Shown here in pieces: positions 29,068 through 37,800 of a stretch of DNA of 64,000 nucleotides. Location: the NCBI RefSeq assembly GCF_001305515.1, contig NZ_LJYW01000001.1, positions 2,636,253 to 2,700,252 of the forward strand, written 5' to 3'. Position numbers and translations under genes: made by a program. Source of the DNA: Prosthecodimorpha hirschii. Lineage in GTDB: Bacteria; Pseudomonadota; Alphaproteobacteria; Rhizobiales; Ancalomicrobiaceae. The notes under the pieces were generated by a model, which saw only the letters and a program-made list of their open reading frames with translations, was not told where the DNA came from and ran no database searches. Position 1 is the first letter of the stretch, and each line of letters begins with the position of its first letter.

Positions 29068-29253
29068 GTGTTCCCCAATCCGGCCGCTGCGCTCCCGATC
29101 GCTCCGGGGCAGTTCCCGACGAAACGGGACTGACCGGGCGATGCGATCGCGACCCTGCGATTTGTACTCCCACCAGGAAAGCATGCCCAGTCGACAGGAT
29201 CATGACAGCGCGCAGAAACACATCCCCGCCGAACGACCAATTCAGCCGGCTCA

Positions 29254-31368
29254 TCAACCCGATGCGCGCGGTCCCGGCACGATCTGATCCAGGACGGCCG
29301 ACAGGGTCTGCGGCTCGACCGGCTTGATCAGGCGCGCGTCGGCCCCCGCCTGGCGGACATCGCGGTCGACCTCCGGCGCGGTATCGGCGGTGACCGCCAG
29401 GATGGCGACGCGCGGCCGGCCGGCCGCCGTCTCGGCGGCCCGGATGGCGCGGATCGCCGCGTAGCCGTCGAGACCCGGCATGTGCAGGTCCATCAGGATG
29501 GCCTCGAACGGCATGCCGGCCCGGGCCGCCGCCGCGACGGCCACGACCGCCAGCGCCCCGTCGGAGACCGTGATCGTCTCGTGGCCGAGGCTGGCGAGCA
29601 GGGCCCGGGCCAGCAGCGCATTGATGGCGTTGTCGTCGGCGACCAGGATGCGCAGCGGGCCCGTGCCGGCGCGCTCGGATCGGGTTGCCGGAACGCGGAT
29701 GTCGGTCGCGTCGTTGGCGATGGCGCGGCCTTCCGCCAGCGCGGCCGCCACCATGGCGAGCGAACGCTGGCGCACCGGCTTGACCAGCCAGCCGCCGAAG
29801 CCGCCGGACTTCAGCCGTTCGAGCGCGGTCCGGTCGGCCGGCGCGACGATGACCGCGGCCGGCGGGCGGTTGCGCCCGAGCGCGGCGAGCAGGCGGCCGG
29901 CATCGAAATCCGCCCGGTGATCGACCAGCAGGGCGTCGTAGCCGCCGCCGCCCGGTTCGGCCAAGGCGGCGCGCGCGGCCGTCGCATCGGCCGCCAGCCT
30001 GGCGTCCGCGCCGAGATCGCCGAGCCGGCGGGACAGTTGGACCGGATCGATCAGCCCGGGCGAGACCACCAGGATGCGCCGGCCGGCCAGCGGTCGCGCC
30101 AGGTTCGGCGGTTCGGCGATCGGCAGGTCGAGGTCGAAGGCGAAGCAGGAACCGCGCCCGGGCTTGCTCTCGACTTCGATCCGGCTGCCCATCCGCTCGA
30201 CGATCGCCCGCGAGATTGCCAGCCCGAGGCCGGTCCCGCCATACCGCCGGGCCGGCCCGCTCTCGGCCTGCTCGTATTCGTTGAAGATCCGCTCGAGATG
30301 CTCCGGCGCGATGCCGATGCCGGTATCGGTCACCTCGAAGCGCAGGCGCGCCCGATCGGCGCGGCCATCGAGGCGCGCGACCGTGACGGCGACGCCGCCG
30401 CGCTCGGTGAACTTGACCGCATTGCCGGCGAGGTTGATCAGAACCTGCCGCAGCCGGGCCTCGTCGAAGACCAGCCGCAGCGGCACGTCGGCAGCGACAT
30501 GGGCGGCAAGTTCGATGCCGCGGGCCTGGGCGCGCGGGGCGACCAGCTCGATCACCGCCTCGACCATCGGCTCCAGGCCGGCGGGCGCAGGCGCCAGATC
30601 CAGCCGGCCGGCCTCGATCTTGGAGAAGTCGAGCACGTCCTCGACCAGCGACAGAAGGGCCTCGCCGGAGGTGCGGATGGCGCGCAGATAGGCCTGCTGC
30701 TCGGAAGAGAGCTGGGTCTCGGCCATCAGGTCGGCCATGCCGACGATGCCGTTGAGGGGCGTGCGGATCTCGTGGCTGGCCATGGCCAGGAAGCGCGACT
30801 TGGCCGCGCTCGCCGCCTCGGCGAGGTCGCGGGCGCGACTGAGTTCGGCCTCGAAGGCGCGCCGGTCGCCGACATCCCGAAGAGTGATCTGGATTTCGTC
30901 GCCGTCGCCGCCGCGCCCCGCGACCGGGCTTTCGACCAGCGCATACCAGGCGGCGCCCGCCGTGGTCCGCATCAGCCGGTCGCCGGCCGCCATCGCCGCT
31001 TCGTCGCCGGGATCGAGACCGAAGCGGTTCAGCAGCGCGTCGGCATCCGCGCCGACGACCGACGCCCCGTCGAGCCCGAAGGTCTCTGCGAAGGCCTCGT
31101 TGACGAAGCGGATGCGGCGGGCCGCGTCGCAGCGCAGGATCAGGTCGCCGGCCGCCTCGGTGACCGACCGCCAGCGCTCCGCCTCCTCGCGCAGGGTCCA
31201 GACCTCGTCCTGGAGCCGTTCGATGCGCGCCGCCAGGTCGCGCCGCTCCGCATGGGCCGGCCGGGTGAGCCTCGCCGCAGCCGCCCAGACGGCACGGCGC
31301 ACGCGCGCCCGCCGCAGACCGGCGGCACCGGCAGCACCGGAGTTCGGATCGACCGCATGTGCACTCAT
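29254..31368 (-). CDS. hybrid sensor histidine kinase with PAS, two receiver-like domains
   Basis: 704 aa, soluble. Order: short coiled coil (about 40-70), PAS domain (about 75-175), HisKA with SHEIRTPLNG (His199), HATPase with NLAGNAVKFTERGG, DTGIGI and GGTGLGL, then a degenerate receiver (about 415-535; no clear phospho-Asp) and a canonical receiver ending the protein (ILMDLHMPGLDGY, Asp627; Lys in LIKPVEP). No membrane segment is evident, so the PAS domain likely senses a cytoplasmic cue. ATG at 31368 is used, although TTG at 31398 is possible. Neighbour of the HWE kinase on the same strand. Confidence 0.92.
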   Translation of the reverse strand: MSAHAVDPNSGAAGAAGLRRARVRRAVWAAAARLTRPAHAERRDLAARIERLQDEVWTLREEAERWRSVTEAAGDLILRCDAARRIRFVNEAFAETFGLDGASVVGADADALLNRFGLDPGDEAAMAAGDRLMRTTAGAAWYALVESPVAGRGGDGDEIQITLRDVGDRRAFEAELSRARDLAEAASAAKSRFLAMASHEIRTPLNGIVGMADLMAETQLSSEQQAYLRAIRTSGEALLSLVEDVLDFSKIEAGRLDLAPAPAGLEPMVEAVIELVAPRAQARGIELAAHVAADVPLRLVFDEARLRQVLINLAGNAVKFTERGGVAVTVARLDGRADRARLRFEVTDTGIGIAPEHLERIFNEYEQAESGPARRYGGTGLGLAISRAIVERMGSRIEVESKPGRGSCFAFDLDLPIAEPPNLARPLAGRRILVVSPGLIDPVQLSRRLGDLGADARLAADATAARAALAEPGGGGYDALLVDHRADFDAGRLLAALGRNRPPAAVIVAPADRTALERLKSGGFGGWLVKPVRQRSLAMVAAALAEGRAIANDATDIRVPATRSERAGTGPLRILVADDNAINALLARALLASLGHETITVSDGALAVVAVAAAARAGMPFEAILMDLHMPGLDGYAAIRAIRAAETAAGRPRVAILAVTADTAPEVDRDVRQAGADARLIKPVEPQTLSAVLDQIVPGPRASG

Positions 31369-31446
31369 GCCGGCAGGATAGCCGGGCGGGCTTGCCAAAG
31401 CCTTGACGCCGCCACGATCGCGGGGCCGGCCGGCGCCCGCATCCGC

Positions 31447-33300
31447 TCAGGAGCGCACGGCGATCGACCCCTTGCCGTCGTCGGTCAGGTAGTCGGTCGG
31501 GAAGCGCAGCGTCCAGCGGATGCCTTCCGGGTCGAACACCAGTTCCGAGGTGCCGTCGATGGCGCGCGGTACCAGGCGCTCGATCATCATCCGCCCGAAG
31601 CCCTTGCGCCGCGGCTCCTCGACCGGCGGTCCGCCCTGCTCCTGCCAGGTGATCTCGAAGACCTGGCCGCCGTCCCCCGCGGTCTCGGAGGCGCGCACGC
31701 CCCAATGCACGGCGATGCGGCCCTCGGCGGTCGAGAGCGCGCCGTACTTGGCCGCGTTGGTGGCCAGCTCGTGCAGGGCGAGCGCGACGTTCTGGGCCGC
31801 CTCCGGCTTCAGCATGACGCGCGTGCCGCCCTCGTCGAGGCGGTCGCCGGAGGTTTCCATGACGTGGCCGAGCTGGCTCGACACCAGTTCGTCGATCGAC
31901 GCCCCGCGCCAGCTTTCGTCGACCAGGATGTCGTGCGCCCGCGCCAGCGCCTGCAGACGCGCGCCGAAGCGGTCGACGAAGGCGGGCATGTCGTCGACCG
32001 TCTGGGCGGTCTGGCGGGCGATCCCCTGGACCACGGCCAGAAGATTCTTCGACCGGTGGGTCAGCTCGCGCATGACCACCTTGAGCTGCTGCTGGTATTC
32101 CTTCTGGCCGGTGATGTCGATCGCCACGCACATGACGCCGGCGATCCGGCCCCGCTCGTGGAACGGCTCGATGCGCAGGTCGAACCAGTGCAGCCCGTCG
32201 CCGATCTTGATCGAGACCTCGGCGCGCTCCGGCTCGGCCGTCTCCAGCACCCGCCGCTTCAGGGGGATCACGACGCGCGCCGTCGCCTCCGGCAAGGCGG
32301 CTTCGTCGTCGCGGCCGAGGAAGTCCTCGGCGGTCATGCCCAGCGGCGGGTTGTGCATCCAGGTATAGCGAAGGTCGCGATCCTGCCGGAACATGGTGAT
32401 GTTGGAGCCGGCCAGCGCGGTGTCGAACCGGGCGTTGGCCTCGGCCAGCGCCTGCGTGACATGTTCCAGCATTTCGGCGCGGCGGCGCTCGTCGGTGATG
32501 TCGACGACCACCAGCGTGACCCCCTCCGGCGCCCGGCCGCCCGGGCAATAGGGCGTGACGTGGACCCGCAGCCAGACGCGCCCGCGCTGCCGATCCTGCG
32601 TCTCGATCTCCGTGCTGGCCGGCTGGCCGGCATTGATCACGCCGAACTTGACCGTGCGCATATGGGCGGCGGCGGCGGCATCGAGAATGTCGTCGTCGGT
32701 CCGGCCCATCATGGCTTCCGGCGCCAGACCGAGCGGCGGATTGTGGATCCAGCGGTAGTGCAGGTCCCGGTCCTGGGTGGCGACCGAGATGCGCGAGCCC
32801 GACAGCGCCGCCTCGAACCGCTCCTTGGCCTCCGCCAGTTCCCGGGTCCGCGCCTCGACCCGGACCTCCAGTTCGGCATTCAAGGTCTCGAGCCGGTGGT
32901 TCGCATCGGCCAGCGCGGCCCGCGACGGCATCGCCAGCACGCCGGGGAGAATCCGCCAGGCGACCGCCATGGCGCCGAGCGTCACGCCCACGAACAGGGC
33001 CTTCATGACGATGTGCAGCCCGTAGACCGGCTGCCAGAGCGTGGCGACGCCGGTCAGTTCGGTCGCAGCGCCGGCGATCAGGACGATCGAGACCATCCGG
33101 GCGAGCCGGCGGGTCTCCGACGTCACGTCGCACCGGCCGCGCAGGAACAGCGCGATCGCGACGGCGGCCGCGATCAGCGTCGCGGCGACGGCCAGACCGG
33201 CCAACGCCGCCGGCTGCACCAGGGCGGCGCTCCAGGCCATTCCCGAGCCGACGGCGGCGAGGGATTGCGAACCGAAAAGAAAATCAACGATTCCGCGCAA
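31447..33300 (-). CDS. HWE-family sensor histidine kinase with two PAS domains
   Basis: 617 aa. The N-terminal ~115 residues hold about three membrane helices, followed by a coiled coil and two PAS domains with the same text twice (YRWIHNPPLGL and YTWMHNPPLGM), showing an internal duplication. The HWE/HisKA_2 core has VMRELTHRSKNLLAVVQGIA (His415), ALHELATNAAKYGALS and GFGRMMIERLVPRA. Such kinases serve general stress or light-type sensing in alphaproteobacteria. Start is TTG at 33300; GGGGTGAT lies upstream and the first residues match the family. ATG at 33240 is an alternative. Confidence 0.9.
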   Translation of the reverse strand: MRGIVDFLFGSQSLAAVGSGMAWSAALVQPAALAGLAVAATLIAAAVAIALFLRGRCDVTSETRRLARMVSIVLIAGAATELTGVATLWQPVYGLHIVMKALFVGVTLGAMAVAWRILPGVLAMPSRAALADANHRLETLNAELEVRVEARTRELAEAKERFEAALSGSRISVATQDRDLHYRWIHNPPLGLAPEAMMGRTDDDILDAAAAAHMRTVKFGVINAGQPASTEIETQDRQRGRVWLRVHVTPYCPGGRAPEGVTLVVVDITDERRRAEMLEHVTQALAEANARFDTALAGSNITMFRQDRDLRYTWMHNPPLGMTAEDFLGRDDEAALPEATARVVIPLKRRVLETAEPERAEVSIKIGDGLHWFDLRIEPFHERGRIAGVMCVAIDITGQKEYQQQLKVVMRELTHRSKNLLAVVQGIARQTAQTVDDMPAFVDRFGARLQALARAHDILVDESWRGASIDELVSSQLGHVMETSGDRLDEGGTRVMLKPEAAQNVALALHELATNAAKYGALSTAEGRIAVHWGVRASETAGDGGQVFEITWQEQGGPPVEEPRRKGFGRMMIERLVPRAIDGTSELVFDPEGIRWTLRFPTDYLTDDGKGSIAVRS

Positions 33301-33572
33301 GACAAATCACCCCGGTGCACCCGTCCAGCCCGGTGCCATTGCGAATGCGGCCGGCCGCGCCGACCGATCCAAGCCAATGCATAGGTCCCCGTTTCCCGAC
33401 GCGGTCCGGGGTCACTGAAGCCCGAACGCGCAAGCCGGCCATCGGTTCCATGCCGTTGCGCGGATTTGCCGCCCGCCGCGGACCGCCGAAACCGGGCGCC
33501 GTCCGGGCCGCCTGCGCAGGGCTCGCGCTCCGGTCGGCCGGTCGCCCGCCGCGGGCCTGCCAACAGGCCGCC

Positions 33573-33632
33573 CGGGCGGGCGGGCGGGCGGGCGGGCGGG
33601 CGGGCGGGCGGGCGGGCGGGCGGGCGGGCGGG
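33573..33632. repeat. tetranucleotide run (CGGG)15
   Basis: Fifteen perfect CGGG units. It lies in the 411-nt divergent gap between the HWE kinase (start 33300) and the esterase (start 33712), 79 nt before the esterase ATG. Slippage-prone and G-quadruplex-capable. Nothing else is recognised in that gap. Confidence 0.97.
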
Positions 33633-33711
33633 AAAGGACGCACTTTCCGTTTTCCCGGCGCCATGGTCTAGGTGTTGGGTCCCACGACGCCCATCATCCG
33701 ACAGGCCTGCC

Positions 33712-34677
33712 ATGTCCGAAATCCCCGTCGACCCCGGAATGCTCCGCTTCTACGAGGCGCTGTCCAGCCAATCCCCGCCGGAGAGCACGGACTGGCCGCT
33801 GCCGGAGCAGAGGCGCGGCTGGGAGGCGGTGTGCCGGTCGTTCCGCGCGCCGCATCCGGCCGGGCTGTCGGTCGAGACCGTCGCGGTGCCGGGACCGGGC
33901 GGCCCGATCGCCGTGCGCTTCTATCGCCCGGAGGGGGCGGCGCCGAAGGCCGGCGTGCTCTACGGGCATGGCGGCGGCTGGGTCCTGGGCAGCCTGGAGA
34001 CCCATGACGACATGTGCGCCGAGCTCGCCGCCGGCGCGGATGTGGTGGTGGCGGCGGTCGACTATCGGCTGGCACCGGAGCACCGCCATCCGGCCCAGCT
34101 CGACGACATGCTCGCGGTTCTCGCCTATCTGCGCGCCGAAGGCGCCCGGCACGGCATCGATCCCGCGCGCATCATCGGCGCCGGCGACAGCGCCGGCGGC
34201 CAGCTCACGGCCGGTGCCGCCCTGCACCTCCGCGCGACCGGCGCGCCGCAACTGCTCGCGCAGGTCCTGATCTATCCGGTGCTCGGCGCCGACACCGAGA
34301 CCGCGTCCTACCGTGCCAATGCCGAGGCGCCCTGCCTGACCCGCGCAGAGATGATCTACTTCCTCGAAGCCTTCCTGGGGCCGAGGGGCGCGGCCGGCTG
34401 GACGGATCCGCGGGCCGTGCCGCTGCTGGCGGCCGATCTGTCCGGCCTGCCGCCGGCCTTCGTGATCGTGGCCGAGCACGACCCGCTCTGCGACGATGGG
34501 GTCGCGTTCCATGAACGGCTGCTGGCCGCCGGGATCCCCTCCACGCTGCGGCGCGAGCCCGCGCTCGCCCACAGCTTCATGCGCGCGCGCCACCACTCGG
34601 CGCCGGCGATGGCCGCCTTCCGCGCGATCGCCGACGCCCTGGCCGCATTCGCGCAAGGGCGGACCGCTCCGGTTTGA
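33712..34677 (+). CDS. alpha/beta-hydrolase, hormone-sensitive-lipase family esterase
   Basis: 321-aa serine esterase. HGGG oxyanion motif (YGHGGGWVLGS), nucleophile GDSAGG, acid Asp in EHDPLCDDG and His in ALAHSFMRAR complete the triad. It should hydrolyse short-chain carboxylic esters; no signal peptide, so cytoplasmic. ATG at 33712 starts the recognisable protein; the frame is open upstream through the CGGG run, but that part encodes only a Gly/Arg/Ala repeat. Monocistronic. Confidence 0.93.
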   Translation: MSEIPVDPGMLRFYEALSSQSPPESTDWPLPEQRRGWEAVCRSFRAPHPAGLSVETVAVPGPGGPIAVRFYRPEGAAPKAGVLYGHGGGWVLGSLETHDDMCAELAAGADVVVAAVDYRLAPEHRHPAQLDDMLAVLAYLRAEGARHGIDPARIIGAGDSAGGQLTAGAALHLRATGAPQLLAQVLIYPVLGADTETASYRANAEAPCLTRAEMIYFLEAFLGPRGAAGWTDPRAVPLLAADLSGLPPAFVIVAEHDPLCDDGVAFHERLLAAGIPSTLRREPALAHSFMRARHHSAPAMAAFRAIADALAAFAQGRTAPV

Positions 34678-34874
34678 CCGCAAGCACCCGAATGCGTAGG
34701 GAAGAAGCCGGTATTTGCGTGATGGTGCGGACAGCACCCGACTCGACCGTTGGAGCATAGAATATTAAGCAACTGTGAATCGGCCGGGGGGCCATGCCGA
34801 TTCGAACGTCGCCGGCAAGCAGGGCCTGTCCAGCCCGTTGCGGCGCAGAGACTTGAACGAGGACCTTGCCCCTG

Positions 34875-37800
34875 ATGCCGCCTACAGACGACCAGCAGCG
34901 CTCGACCCGGCTCTATTTCGGTTTGCGGGAGCGCCTGCTCGATCTCTCCAGCCGGAACCGGATGTTGAACTATCCGGTCGGGTCCCGCTCGCGCCGGCAG
35001 GTCGTGATCGTCGACGAAATCATGGAGGACGTCCACCGTCTGCTCGTCTCCGACGGCGTGGCGCTCGATCTGGAACCGCTGCCGCGCCCGCAGGATGCGC
35101 CGGACGACGAGGAAACGGCGGATTTCAGGATCGCGCTCGAGCATGCCCGGGTCGGCGATGCCGTCCATATCGCCGAATCCCTGGCGATCGAGGCGGCCGG
35201 CCGCGACGACGATGCCGCGCTGGCCGTGCTCGACCGGGCCTTGCGCGACCGGGTCCGGGTCGAACTCGGCCTGCCCCAGCGCGACCGCCGCGTCGAGACG
35301 GACCGCATGGCGCAGGCGCGCCGGCTCGGCATCGAGCCCAATCCGGATCTGCCGGCCGCCGGCTACAAGCCGAGCCACACCGACCGCAATCTCCAGACCC
35401 TCAAATATCCCGACGAGCTCGACGCCACGCTCGACCGCATCTGCGCCGATGCCAGCCTGGCCGAACAGGAAACCGGGCAATCCGATCTCTATCTGGCCTT
35501 CGGCTTCCTGCAGCGCTTCGAAAGCGACAGTTCGGAACGCAAGCTGCTCGCGCCTCTGGTGCTGCTGCCGGTCCGCATCGAGGCCCGGACCACCGACAGC
35601 GGCCGGACATGGTCGATCCTGGCGATCGGCGCGGCCGAGATCAATGCCAGCCTCGCCCGGCTGATGGAGCGCGATTTCGGCCTGTCCCTGCCGGACTTCG
35701 AAACCGACGAGGACGGCACCGGCTCGATCGAAGCCTATCTGGAACAGGTCCGCATCGCGATCGAGCTGCTGCGACGCTGGCAGGTCCGGCGGACCATGGT
35801 GCTCGGGCATTTCCCGGTCGGCCGGCTCGCCATGTATGCCGATCTCGATCCGACCGCCTGGAGCCATCCTCCGGCCGGACGGCGGCTGGTCGACGCGGTG
35901 CTCGCCGGCACCGACGAAGGCCGCTGGGACGCGGAAGCCTCTGTACTGCCGGACCATCCGATCGACGATCCCGACGCGGAGACGGTCGTCCCGTATCTGA
36001 TCCACGACGCGGATGCCAGCCAGCACAATGTCCTGGTCGACGCGACGCGCGGCCGCGACCTGGTCGTCCAGGGGGCCCCGGGAACCGGCAAGTCCCAGAC
36101 GATCGCCAATATCGTCGCCAATGCGCTCGGCAGCGGCAAGACGGTGCTGGTTCTGGCCGAGAAGCAGGGCGCCCTGGAGACGGTCCGCCGTCGGCTCGAT
36201 GCGGCCGGCCTCGGCGACTTCTGTCTTTCCCTGCACTCGGAACGGGCGAGCCCGCAGCGCGTCGTCGATGCCCTGCGCCGCCGCGCCGAACTGGGCTGGG
36301 GCCGTGCGCCGCGGGCCCAGCCGATCCTGCGCGACGCGACGATGGACGAAAGCCGCCGCGAGCTCGACCGCTATGTGGAAGCCCTGCATCAGGAGGGCGA
36401 CGACGGCCGCACGCCCTACGAACTGATCTGGAACGCGATCGCCGGCCAGAACCGGCATGCCGACGTGATCCAGGCGCTGCGCCGCGTCTCGCTGCCCAAG
36501 TCCCTGCTCGACAGCGGCATGCGCATCCTGGAGGCCGTCGGCAAGCTCGAGGTCTACGCGGCCGCCGCCGAGTCCTTCGCGCGCGACTACGGACATCCGG
36601 CCCTGTCGCCCTGGTCGCAGACCGTGCTGGCCGACATCTCCGCCGCCGATATCGGCCGCCTGAAGGACCTGCTCGGCGAGATGCTCGCGGCGACCGGTGC
36701 GCTCTGCGACATCGCCGAGGAGGCCGTCGCCTTCGGGGCGCGCTCGATCGCGGATCTGCAGTCGATCGTGACGGCCGACCGCATGCTCGGCGTGCCGCCC
36801 GATACACTGAGCCAGCCCGAGCGCTTCGTCGACCTCGATCACGAAGACGTTTTCCGGATCGCCGGCCTGCGCGAAAAGCTGAAGCAGGTCGACGCGGAAC
36901 TCGCCGCGCGGCCGAAGGTCGCCGGCATTCCCCTCGAGGTTCTGGCGCGCGCCAGCGCCATGGTCACGGCGGGGCTCGACGGCCGCCTGCTCGATCTCAA
37001 CCCGGATGCGGCGCGGGTCGAGGCCGACCGCTGCATCGCCGACGGCCGCCGTCTGGCCGGCGCCATCGACCGCATGCTGCCGGCCGTCGACATGATCGGG
37101 CTGGACCGGCAGTCGACGCTGGCCGAGATCGATACGCTCGCCCAGGCGATCCAGTTCCTGTCCCGCGCCGAGCCGGGACGCCGCAGCCTGCTCGACCGCT
37201 TCGCCCTGATCGAGGAACGGGAATTCCTGTCGGTGCGGCAGCGCTGGCTGGACGCGGTCGATGCCGAGACGGACTGGCGGACCGCCTTCGTCGCCTATGG
37301 CGACGAGCCCTGGCCGACCATCGCCGAGATCGAGGCCTGCGAGGCGACCCTGAACCGAAGCGGCTTCGCCCGCCGATTCGGCCTGCGCGGCGGCTCCGAG
37401 AAGACGGCGCGCGCCCTGCTCGCCCGCCTGGCCGGGCCGGACGGCGTCGTCCCCGATGCCGAGGAACTGGCCCAGTTCATCATCTATCTGCGCTACCTCG
37501 CCGCCTTCGAGAACGATCCGCAGCTCGCCGCCCTGTTCGGCCCGGCCTGGGCCGGGCTCGGCACGCCGATGGAAGACTGCGCCATCATCCGCCGCGATTT
37601 TCGCGCCGCGCTCGCCGAACGTCCCGGCAGCGCGCGCATCGCAACGCTGGTCGTGGGCGCCGGCCCCGGCGTGATCTCGCGCCTCGCCGACATGGCCGCC
37701 GCCGCGCAGGCGTTCCGGAGCCTGCCCGAATCCCTGCTCAAGCGCTACGGCACGGGCGGTCTCGGCACCATCCTGTCGGCCATCGAGGCGGAACGCGACA

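Noticed and set aside
29482-33384. 1,300-codon plus-strand frame opposite the two sensor kinases
   Set aside because: Compositional shadow without any domain; both kinases on the other strand are motif-complete.
33466-33711. N-terminal extension of the esterase through the CGGG run
   Set aside because: Encodes only a Gly/Arg/Ala repeat; the family match begins at the ATG at 33712.
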